From CAZEYT01 sp964516295 (GTDB lineage Bacteria > Verrucomicrobiota > Verrucomicrobiia > Chthoniobacterales > Terrimicrobiaceae): a stretch of 64,000 bases of DNA. Of the stretch, positions 43,793 to 53,871 are shown in pieces. A program made the translations under genes and the position numbers. The DNA lies in contig CAZEYT010000004.1 in the NCBI GenBank assembly GCA_964516295.1, forward strand, positions 4,263 to 68,262. The letters are read 5' to 3'. The notes beneath the pieces are model-generated. The model worked only from the letters and a program-made list of their open reading frames with translations, made no database searches and was not told where the DNA came from. Each line of letters begins with the position of its first letter. The first letter of the stretch is position 1.

Positions 43793-44163
43793 CCGCCACT
43801 CTCCCATCACTCGCCAAACTGAAGCCCAACCCAGACTGGGCCTCGCTCCCGCTTTTCGACCGCACGGGGTGGAAGCGTGTGCGGTTTGGGGATGTGGTGG
43901 AGAACTGCGCGGAGACCTGCAATCCGGAGGAGGCGGGGTTGGAACAGTTTGTGGCGATGGAGCATATCTTTTCCACAGTTCTGGACACGGCAACTGGAAC
44001 AGAGACCTCAAAAAAGCAGGCCCTTCCACACGGTCGAAGTCATCGGTCTGTGCAAAATGCGGAATCGCGCTTTCAACGAAGGAGATCAACTATTGCCGCT
44101 TCAATTTCGCCAGAATGGGCCGTCGCTATCTTTGTCGGAAGTGCCAATAGGTCCCGGACAGAA
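43789..44163 (+). pseudogene. HsdS N-terminal fragment, truncated
   Basis: The start overlaps the AbiEii stop (ATGA). The first 60 residues are an HsdS head: TGWKRVRFGDVVENCAET and EEAGLEQFVAMEHI. After about 43975 the similarity ends and the frame runs to a stop at 44163 with no HsdS content. Intact HsdS is 400 or more residues. With the HsdM tail at 41453 it shows that AbiEi/AbiEii sat between hsdM and hsdS. Confidence 0.72.
44031..44150 (+). pseudogene. Zinc-ribbon C-terminal fragment of an unknown protein
   Basis: A different frame from the HsdS head reads VCAKCGIALSTKEINYCRF and then RRYLCRKCQ and a stop. The two CxxC pairs would form a zinc ribbon, and the layout resembles the C-terminal end of some restriction-type nucleases. 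Only the tail is left, so the parent protein cannot be named. Confidence 0.5.
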
Positions 44164-44198
44164 TAGACGCGGGGGGAAGTGCGTCGGAATTTCGCATT

Positions 44199-44265
44199 CC
44201 AAATTTCGAATTTCGCATTGTCTTCCGAAGCCGAGCTCTGTGCTCTCCGTGCCTCTGTGTTCAGA
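44199..44265. repeat. Dispersed repeat pair shared with 35.8 and 36.9 kb
   Basis: CCAAATTTCGAATTTCGCAT (44199) is nearly the same as 36909-36929. The adjacent CTCTGTGCTCTCCGTGCCTC (44236, continuing TGTGTTCAGA) is the reverse complement of the 35846 repeat with only a few differences. These appear to be copies of small dispersed elements. Confidence 0.6.
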
Positions 44266-44372
44266 ATTTTCCTTCGACCGCTGTCTCTGTCGCGGAACCG
44301 CCGAGATTTCACTTGCGAACGCCTCCGGCGAATCCGATACATCCCCGATAGATCTTTGCGCCACTCGCCTGA

Positions 44373-46571
<2,199 letters not shown>

Positions 46572-46583
46572 CCGTCCCAACCC

Positions 46584-46605
46584 GGCGGCGTCAGCCGACG
46601 CCGCC
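46584..46605 (+). terminator. Hairpin downstream of katG
   Basis: A perfect 9-bp stem GGCGGCGTC/GACGCCGCC with an AGCC loop lies 12 bp after the katG stop. No T-run follows, so termination is likely only partial or Rho-assisted. Confidence 0.5.
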
Positions 46606-46805
46606 TGAATGGGAGAAATGGCTTGGAAGGAACAATCCCAAGCCAGTCCGGAAGAAGCGTCGTGCCTTAAAGGACGCGCTTACCGTCTCGAAACCGGGTG
46701 CGTTCTTTTTTTCGTGAGGTGACGCGAGAATGGACTTGCTTGGGAGCGCCTGGCCTGCTGTTTGGAAGCTTGCTGGCCACGAGCCGACTTTACTGAAATT
46801 CGAGC

Positions 46806-48302
46806 ATGAGACTTCTGAAGGTTGCACTGGTAACGTTACTGTTCTGCGGAGCGGTGGCTGGATTGGGTTATTCGCTTTTCACGAGCGGTCTTTTGGCGAC
46901 TTTTTCTCCGCCGTTGGAGGAAGTTGCGACTCCTCCCCCGCCGCCAAGGGTTCCGAAAGCCACCCCGCGGCAGCTCGACATCGACGCACTTTACAGCCGC
47001 AACTCCACGCCGGCGCTATTGTCGGTCGAGGAAGCGGCGCTGGCGCAATATGGTGCCACCAATCCCACAACGGCGGCTTGGTACGAGAACGGCCGAAACG
47101 CCGTTCGGCTTTTCGTTCTCGAGTTGATCACCGGGGATTTTCATGGTGAGGGTCTGCTGCGGGAAGCGGACACTTATGCCGCGCTCGCCTATCAGACCGG
47201 ATGCCGCGATCCGCTGGTGTCGGCTGTGTGTGATACGCTTTTCTACCAAAACCGCCACTCGCTCAAGCGCGACAACTTGGAAGGGCACTTGGGACGCGCA
47301 GATGCTCTCGATCAAAGCGATTACCCCGCTCTTCTCAAAGTTCCCGCCCTTGCAATCGCAGCGGTCAATCTTTCCAAGTTGGCGCGCCACCGTGACAAAT
47401 GGAAGGACGACCTCACCGAGTTCCTCCCCCGCCGGGCACAGTATCTCGACCGCGCATTGGCCGAGCTTGAAATCGCCGCCGCAGGAGGCATTCCGGAGAA
47501 GGTTACGGTCGAACAAATCAAGCGCCTGGTCGGATACTTTGATCGCGATTCTACCAACATGGATTCTCTCGGCGGACGACTGGAACCGTTCTTCACAAGG
47601 ACCAATCTTCCACCCAACGCACGGGCGGCCGCCATGGGTGATTTTTTGACCGCCTGGGCATGGACGGCCCGAGGTGGCGGATGGGCAAAGGATGTCACTC
47701 CCGAGGGCTGGCACCTCATGAAGGAGCGGCTCGCGATGGGAGAAAAGATTCTGGAGAAAGCACGGGCGAATGACCCGCAAGACGTGCGGCTTCCGCTGGA
47801 ACTCATGAGAGTGGAGTTGGGCCAGGGCGACGGAAAACTTCGACTCAACCAACTCTACGAGGATGCGCTGCGCATCGACCCGTCCAGCTACACCGCGCGA
47901 TCTCGAAAAATGTACTACCTCCAGCCACGGTGGTATGGCTCGCCGGACGAAGTCATTGCCTTTGGCCTCGAGTGCGCCGAGACAGGCGACTACGCAAACA
48001 AACTTCCGCTCATCTTGGAAGAAGGAATCTGGCTCATCGCGGATCAAGACGAGTCCGTCTTCAAGAATGAGAAAGTCTGGACACTGCTGAAGCCCATTTT
48101 TGACGAATACCTCCGGCAATTCCCCAACAGTGTCCGCACCCGGACTCGCTATCTGCAATGGGCGGTCTTCGGCGAGCATTGGGACGTGGCCCGCGAGCAG
48201 AAGGATCTTCTCGCCGGAAACTGGGATCGTTCCGAGCTGGATGAAGCCGACTATGCCGTGTTGGTGTCACGGATGCCCGGGGTTTCCGGAGTGGGCGATT
48301 AA
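46806..48302 (+). CDS. Membrane-anchored helical repeat protein, DUF4034-like
   Basis: 498 residues. One N-terminal hydrophobic segment (MRLLKVALVTLLFCGAVAGL) may be a signal anchor, followed by a proline-rich linker (ATPPPPPRVPKATPRQ). The remainder is helical with TPR-like pairs. The segment IDPSSYTARSRKMYYLQPRW followed by YGS recalls DUF4034 proteins. No enzymatic motif is seen. Function unknown, probably periplasmic. Confidence 0.7.
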   Translation: MRLLKVALVTLLFCGAVAGLGYSLFTSGLLATFSPPLEEVATPPPPPRVPKATPRQLDIDALYSRNSTPALLSVEEAALAQYGATNPTTAAWYENGRNAVRLFVLELITGDFHGEGLLREADTYAALAYQTGCRDPLVSAVCDTLFYQNRHSLKRDNLEGHLGRADALDQSDYPALLKVPALAIAAVNLSKLARHRDKWKDDLTEFLPRRAQYLDRALAELEIAAAGGIPEKVTVEQIKRLVGYFDRDSTNMDSLGGRLEPFFTRTNLPPNARAAAMGDFLTAWAWTARGGGWAKDVTPEGWHLMKERLAMGEKILEKARANDPQDVRLPLELMRVELGQGDGKLRLNQLYEDALRIDPSSYTARSRKMYYLQPRWYGSPDEVIAFGLECAETGDYANKLPLILEEGIWLIADQDESVFKNEKVWTLLKPIFDEYLRQFPNSVRTRTRYLQWAVFGEHWDVAREQKDLLAGNWDRSELDEADYAVLVSRMPGVSGVGD

Positions 48303-48550
48303 ACGGTGACGGGGCGGGCCGGTGGAAGTCGGCGACTGACTTTTGGAAGATCGAGGAATGACTGCCGTGGAGAGAGTGACCGGATATCCGCGGTGAGTCT
48401 CCTCACGCGAATGTGGTGAAGACCCTGCCAAGAGCACCGAGTCCCCGCCAATCGTGCGACATCGGCCCCCTCCGGTCCTTGTGCCTCCCGGCGATCCCGA
48501 CGCATTTCGTCTCGATTCCGGGCGGGGGCGGATGATAGAGAGCGGACCAC

Positions 48551-50746
48551 ATGAGTCGTGAAAACTCCAAGGTGGGCACTCCGGTTGGTTCGTCGGAATC
48601 CGACCATTCGCGGCTGACCAAGCGGATCCTGCTCGGAGCGGCGTTGGGTATTTTTTGCGGCCTTTTCTTTGGAGAACTGGCGGCTGTGTTGGAGCCGATT
48701 GGCGGGGTTTATATCGCCTTGCTCCAGATGGTGGTCTTTCCGTTTTTGATCAGTTCGCTCCTTCACGGCCTCGGCAGCATGAATCCGGCGATGGCGCTGC
48801 GGCTTTTCCGGAAGGGGTGGCCGGTCTTCGCGATCCTTTGGGGTGGCACTCTCCTGCTTCTGTGGCTTGGCTCGCTCGCGATTCCCGGGGCTCGCCCTCC
48901 CTTGGTGATCACACCCGGGGCGACGGAAGATTTTTCCCGTGTCGTTTCGCTCCTCGTCCCGGCCAATCCCTTTGTCGACCTGACGCGGAACTACGTCCCG
49001 GCCGTCGTGGTGTTCTGCGTCATTTACGGCATCGCCATTCAATCCCAGAGGGGAAAAGAAACGGTGCTGAGTCTCTTTGAGGTCATCAAAAAAGCGTCGA
49101 TCACGATCTGGGGCTGGGTCATCAAAATCGCACCCGTCGGCGTCTTTGCCTTGTTTGCCGATCTGGCCGGGACCCTGCGATTTGATCTTCTGGGGAGTCT
49201 CTTTTTGTATCTTGTTCTGTTCTTCGGTCTGGGCTTGATCCTCGCCCTTTGGGTGCTGCCGGCGTTGCTGGCCTCGTTTATCCCCGTCAGCCGTCGTGAG
49301 ATCGTCGGCGAACTTCGGACGGCGCTGATCATGTCCGTGGCGACCTCGCTGCCAATCACGGCCGTGCCATTTATCCTTCAACTGTCGGAGCGCCTGGTGA
49401 CAGAGATCGGCGGGAAGGAAAAAGACGAGGACGCAGTTGTCTCGACGACGCTTGCAGTTGGCTATCCGATCGCCCAGGCGGGAAATCTCTTTGTGTTTCT
49501 GTTCATGGCGTTCGCCATCTTTTATTTCCAAGCGGCCCAAGGAGCGGCCGAATGGATCGCGCTGCCGGTTTTGACGCTTCTCTCGACCGTCGGAACCCCG
49601 GTTTCCACCGTCGATGCCGTGGAGTTTCTCTCCCAATGGCTGCATCTGCCGACGGAGGCGGGTCTGCTTTACGTGGAGATGATGACCATCACGCGTTATC
49701 CGCAGGTGTTGGTATCGGCCATGGGGATTGCGTTTGTGACGATTCTCACGCCCTTTGCCTATTACGGTCTGGTGCGGTTCCGCCCGGGGCTTTTTCTTCG
49801 CTTCGCGGTCGTTTCCACGGTGGCCGTTGCGGCGCTTGTCGGTGCCGGTTGGCTGGTGGGAAAAGATGTTTCCCGAAAGACCGCGGACCCGTATCGGAAT
49901 TTCACGCTGGACCCCGCCTTGGTCGCCGATGCCCAAGCCACGATCCACCGTGCCCCCGTCGCGCCCGGGGCATCGGGACTTCTTGGTCTCGACCGGATTC
50001 GCGCCTCCGGCACGCTCCGGGTCGGCTACGCTCCACACGTCATCCCGTTCAGCTATTTCAATGCCAAAGGCGACCTCGTGGGTTACGACATTTCTTTTGC
50101 GTATGCCCTCGCGCGGGACCTGAATGTCGATCTCGAGTTCGTGCCATTCTCCGATTGGTCGAGGCTCGACGACGACCTGGTTGCCGGACGCTATGATCTC
50201 GCCCTGGGAGGGATTTTTGTAACAGCGGAGCGTCTCCGACAGACGACGGTTTCCAAGCCCTACCTCCAGAGCCGCCCGGCGCTGATTGTGCGGGAGGATC
50301 AGGTTTCCCGCTTCCTCGATGGCAAAGCCCTGCGCGAGGCGCGTGGTCTTCGGATTGCTGCGTTTTCGAGCGATATTCTTGTTCCGCTTGCGAAAACACT
50401 CTTTCCCCACGCGGAAGTGGTCGTCGTCGCCGACTACGAGGCGCTCCTCACGGATCCCACCATCGATGCCGCGCTGTGGACGCTCGATCAAGCCCGGGCA
50501 TGGGCGGCGTCCCACCCCGGCTTTTCGGCCGTAGTGCCCTCCGATTTCGGCACGCCATTCCTCATGGCCTATCTTCTGCCCCCGGACTCGCGGGAATTTG
50601 CGGTCCTGATCGATCAGTGGCTCACGCTTCAATCCACCAACGGTTTTGAGGAAGAAATGAAGTCTTACTGGCTCCAAGCCAAGCCACGCACGCCCGTCGC
50701 TCCGCGATGGAGCATTCTTCGCAATGTTTTGAAGTGGAACCCCTGA
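48551..50746 (+). CDS. Dicarboxylate/amino-acid symporter fused to a periplasmic solute-binding domain
   Basis: 731 residues. The N-terminal 430 or so residues resemble SDF (DAACS) symporters (LLQMVVFPFLISSLLHGLGS, then GNLFVFLFMAFAIFYFQ), but the usual NMDGT motif is replaced by a YPIAQAGN stretch. After a last helix, residues about 480-715 form an SBP_bac_3 domain (IRASGTLRVGYAPHVIPFSY, then LVGYDISFAYALARDL). The substrate may be handed from the binding domain to the symporter within one chain. The amino-acid specificity is unknown. Confidence 0.83.
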   Translation: MSRENSKVGTPVGSSESDHSRLTKRILLGAALGIFCGLFFGELAAVLEPIGGVYIALLQMVVFPFLISSLLHGLGSMNPAMALRLFRKGWPVFAILWGGTLLLLWLGSLAIPGARPPLVITPGATEDFSRVVSLLVPANPFVDLTRNYVPAVVVFCVIYGIAIQSQRGKETVLSLFEVIKKASITIWGWVIKIAPVGVFALFADLAGTLRFDLLGSLFLYLVLFFGLGLILALWVLPALLASFIPVSRREIVGELRTALIMSVATSLPITAVPFILQLSERLVTEIGGKEKDEDAVVSTTLAVGYPIAQAGNLFVFLFMAFAIFYFQAAQGAAEWIALPVLTLLSTVGTPVSTVDAVEFLSQWLHLPTEAGLLYVEMMTITRYPQVLVSAMGIAFVTILTPFAYYGLVRFRPGLFLRFAVVSTVAVAALVGAGWLVGKDVSRKTADPYRNFTLDPALVADAQATIHRAPVAPGASGLLGLDRIRASGTLRVGYAPHVIPFSYFNAKGDLVGYDISFAYALARDLNVDLEFVPFSDWSRLDDDLVAGRYDLALGGIFVTAERLRQTTVSKPYLQSRPALIVREDQVSRFLDGKALREARGLRIAAFSSDILVPLAKTLFPHAEVVVVADYEALLTDPTIDAALWTLDQARAWAASHPGFSAVVPSDFGTPFLMAYLLPPDSREFAVLIDQWLTLQSTNGFEEEMKSYWLQAKPRTPVAPRWSILRNVLKWNP

Positions 50747-50774
50747 GGGCCATGACAGCGCGGTTCCGGCAGGC

Positions 50775-51581
50775 TCAACCCGGCCGGGCGCGTTTGCGCC
50801 ACTCTCCGGGACTTTCTCCGGTCTCCTCACGAAACGCACGGCAGAGCGAAGCCGCCGAGGCGAAACCACTGAGCGTCGCAATCCGATCCAAAGGAAACCC
50901 GCTCTGACCTAGGAGGGCGCGTGCGTTCCTCAACCGCGCGTCCCGAAGCAGGCGGCCGGGTGACTCTCCGAAGCGCTCCACAAACAACCGGGTAAAATGT
51001 TCCCGGCTGTAGCCAAACCGTTCGGCGATTTCCTTCACCCCGGCCCCACCGCCGGGGTGATGCATCAAAAAGGCCCGGGCCTGCTCCAACCGCGCTCCGG
51101 TCTCCGACACCAGTTCCCCCGCCTCGCGGGCCAGTAACATCACAAACTGGTAGACGACCGATCCCGCCTCCCACGGATCGCGAAACGTCCGTTCCTGAAA
51201 GCGACGTCCCATCCGCCGGAGAACAACGGCGGCAGATGATCCGGTGCCGAGGTGCAGCACACTCCCGTGGACTTGCCGCAGTTCGGCCCAGAACGACTCC
51301 AGTCCGCGGAAATTGGCCCAGCTGAAAACCCATTCGCCGCGCCCGTCGGCCGGATACCAATATCTGCTCCGGTCCGGGCGTGCGAAAAGCATGAGGTCTC
51401 CCGCTGCCACGCGGTGCGTGACGTCGCCATCTTCCTGAAAGCACCCTTCCCCGGACCACACAAATTGCACAATCTGATGCGCATTGGCCGAATCGCCCAG
51501 CCGGTTGTCCCAATGGTAGGAAGCATCGCGAACCGACTCGCGTTCGACCGCGTATTGCAGGGAGACGGGTGGGCGGAGCAT
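50775..51581 (-). CDS. AraC-family transcriptional regulator
   Basis: 268 residues. An N-terminal cupin-like sensing domain (GDVTHRVAAGDLMLFARPD) is followed by two helix-turn-helix motifs typical of AraC: GVKEIAERFGYSREHFTRLF and DRIATLSGFASAASLCRAFR. It is divergent from the GH4 gene with 79 bp between starts, so it probably controls that sugar gene in response to a glycoside. Confidence 0.88.
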   Translation of the reverse strand: MLRPPVSLQYAVERESVRDASYHWDNRLGDSANAHQIVQFVWSGEGCFQEDGDVTHRVAAGDLMLFARPDRSRYWYPADGRGEWVFSWANFRGLESFWAELRQVHGSVLHLGTGSSAAVVLRRMGRRFQERTFRDPWEAGSVVYQFVMLLAREAGELVSETGARLEQARAFLMHHPGGGAGVKEIAERFGYSREHFTRLFVERFGESPGRLLRDARLRNARALLGQSGFPLDRIATLSGFASAASLCRAFREETGESPGEWRKRARPG

Positions 51582-51660
51582 GCCGATACATCACAAATTG
51601 GTAACATCTTGTCACGTCTGGAAAATTGCCGGTGGAGACCTTGTGGGGCACGATGCGCGC

Positions 51661-53079
51661 ATGAGCAAAGAATCCAAAGGTCACAGCGAACATACCCAGG
51701 CGGCCGATTCGGCGATGGGTCTCCCCGGCACCTTCGACCGTCCGATCAAGGTCACATTTCTCGGAGCCGGCAGCGGGTTCACGCCCCGGGTCGTAAATGA
51801 CATCCTGCTGACCGCCGGGCATCGCGGCGGCACCATCGCTTTGGTGGACATTGATCGCAGCCGCCTGACAACAATGAGGAAGCTCATCGAAAAGCTGGTC
51901 GCTTTATGTGGCGGATCCTGGACAGTGGCGGCATCGACCGAGCGGCGCGATGTGATGGCCGGGTCCGACTACATCGTGAATTGCGTGGAGGTGAGCGGCA
52001 CGGCGTGCGTGCGCTTTGACAACGACATTCCGGCCAAATACGGGGTGGACCAATGCATTGGCGACACGATGGGGCCGGGCGGTTTGTTCAAAGGACTCCG
52101 CACCGTTCCGGTGTGGTTGCAGATTCTTCGCGACGCCGAGGAACTCTGCCCCGAGGTCATCGTCCTGAATTACACCAATCCCATGAGCATGCTGTGTCTG
52201 GCCGCAGGCCGCACAAGTCCGATTCGGGTGGTTGGCCTCTGCCATTCCGTTCAGGGCACCAGCCACCTTCTGGCCGAGCGGGCCGGGGTGGAGTATGCCG
52301 AACTCGACTGGGCCTGCGCGGGCATCAACCACCTCGCCTGGTTCACCAAACTCGAACACCGCGGCGACGATCTTTACCCGAAACTTTTCCGCCTCGCCGA
52401 GCAGGATCTCGCCGGAAAACCATCGAACGACAAAGACAAAGCCGATCTCGTGCGCAAGGCGATGATGCTCCACTTCGGAGCGTTCATCACGGAATCCAGC
52501 GGCCACCTCTCCGAGTGTCTTCCTTGGTTCCGGAAGCGGAAAGACCTTCTGAAAAAATACGCCCGCAGTCGCTACGATGGCGAGTCATCGTTCTACGCCA
52601 ACAACTGGCCTGAATGGCGCGCCAATGCAGATCGCGAGCGCCTCGACTTGGTCGCCGGACGAAAGCCGCTCGATTGGCCGCGCAGCTGGGAATATGCCAG
52701 TTGGATCATCGAAGCGCGGGAAAAAAATTCCCCGTTCCGCTTTCACGGAAATGTCATGAACCAAGTCAACGGAGGTGGTTCGCTCATCACAAACCTCATC
52801 GCCGACGGCTGTGTGGAGGTCGCCTGCCTTGTGGATCGCAACGGCATTCAACCCACGCGCTATGGAGCATTGCCTCCGCAGATGGCCGCCGTGTGCGAGA
52901 GCAACATGCGGTTTTTCGACCTTGCCGCCGACGCCGCGATTCATCGAAGCATCGAAACCGCCATCCACGCGCTCAGCCTCGATCCCCTCACCTCGGCGGT
53001 TTGCGGACTTGCCGAGATTCGCGATATGACGCTCGAAATGTTCCGGGCCGAGCGGAAATTTCTCCCGGGGTTCAAATAG
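51661..53079 (+). CDS. Glycoside hydrolase family 4 enzyme
   Basis: 472 residues. The Rossmann start VTFLGAGSGFTPRVVNDILL binds NAD+; GLCHSVQG and CAGINHLAWF hold the Mn2+-binding Cys and His typical of GH4. These enzymes cleave alpha- or beta-glycosides by an NAD-dependent redox mechanism; members include alpha-galactosidase, alpha-glucosidase and 6-phospho types. The substrate cannot be fixed here. I start at 51661 (MSKESK), since the frame upstream overlaps the AraC gene's promoter region. Confidence 0.87.
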   Translation: MSKESKGHSEHTQAADSAMGLPGTFDRPIKVTFLGAGSGFTPRVVNDILLTAGHRGGTIALVDIDRSRLTTMRKLIEKLVALCGGSWTVAASTERRDVMAGSDYIVNCVEVSGTACVRFDNDIPAKYGVDQCIGDTMGPGGLFKGLRTVPVWLQILRDAEELCPEVIVLNYTNPMSMLCLAAGRTSPIRVVGLCHSVQGTSHLLAERAGVEYAELDWACAGINHLAWFTKLEHRGDDLYPKLFRLAEQDLAGKPSNDKDKADLVRKAMMLHFGAFITESSGHLSECLPWFRKRKDLLKKYARSRYDGESSFYANNWPEWRANADRERLDLVAGRKPLDWPRSWEYASWIIEAREKNSPFRFHGNVMNQVNGGGSLITNLIADGCVEVACLVDRNGIQPTRYGALPPQMAAVCESNMRFFDLAADAAIHRSIETAIHALSLDPLTSAVCGLAEIRDMTLEMFRAERKFLPGFK

Positions 53080-53091
53080 GACGCCCCGACG

Positions 53092-53871
53092 TCACGTCAC
53101 CATGCGAAACCATCCCCCGCTTCGGCGGAGTCGGAAGGGCTCGCCAAAGATGCGCGACACCTCCGCTCCGGTGAGCACGCGGGCTTTGGGACCGTTGGTC
53201 AGAACACGTCCCCCGCGCAAGGCGAGCACATGGGAAAAAGAAGGCGGAATCTCCTCGACGTGATGGGTGACCAACACCATCGACGGACCTTTTGCCGACG
53301 CGCCGAACGTCTCCAGATCGTGGAGAAAACGACGGCGCGCCACCGGATCGAGCCCGGCACACGGTTCGTCGAGAATGAGAACGGCCGGTCCGGGCATCAG
53401 CGCCCGTGCGATGAGCACGCGCTGGCGTTCGCCTTGGGAAAGATAAAGCCAGGGTCGTGAGGCGAGCGCTCCGCTCCGCAAATGGCGGAGAAGTCCGAGC
53501 GCCCGTCGTTGATCGGCCGCAGGCGGCGTTTGCCAAATCCCGATTTCGGCCTGGCGGCCGCCCGCAACAATCTCCAGCGCGGTATCTTCCGGCGGAATCA
53601 TCTGAGCGATGCTGCTGCTGACGAGTCCGATGCGTTTGCGGAGCTCGCGCCAATCGCTGGCACCGTATTCCTCGCCGAGGACACGAACGGTGCCGCGGGT
53701 CGGCGTGAGATAGCCCGTTATCGCGCGGAGGAGCGACGTTTTTCCCGATCCGTTCGCACCCAGAACCACCCAGTGGTCGCCCGCTTCGACACGCCAGTTT
53801 ACGCGGCAGAGGATGGTTTGGTCCCCGCGCTCGACCGAGAGGTTTTCGACGGAAATGGCCGGCTCGGACAT
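53092..53871 (-). CDS. ABC transporter ATP-binding protein
   Basis: 259 residues. Complete ABC ATPase: Walker A GANGSGKTSL, signature LSQGERQRVLIARAL, Walker B VLILDEPCAGLD and H-loop VTHHVEEI. It resembles ModF/YdhX-type single ATPases that have no permease in the same operon. Its start overlaps the stop of the HerA-like gene by 1 bp (TGATG), so the two may work together. Confidence 0.85.
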   Translation of the reverse strand: MSEPAISVENLSVERGDQTILCRVNWRVEAGDHWVVLGANGSGKTSLLRAITGYLTPTRGTVRVLGEEYGASDWRELRKRIGLVSSSIAQMIPPEDTALEIVAGGRQAEIGIWQTPPAADQRRALGLLRHLRSGALASRPWLYLSQGERQRVLIARALMPGPAVLILDEPCAGLDPVARRRFLHDLETFGASAKGPSMVLVTHHVEEIPPSFSHVLALRGGRVLTNGPKARVLTGAEVSRIFGEPFRLRRSGGWFRMVT

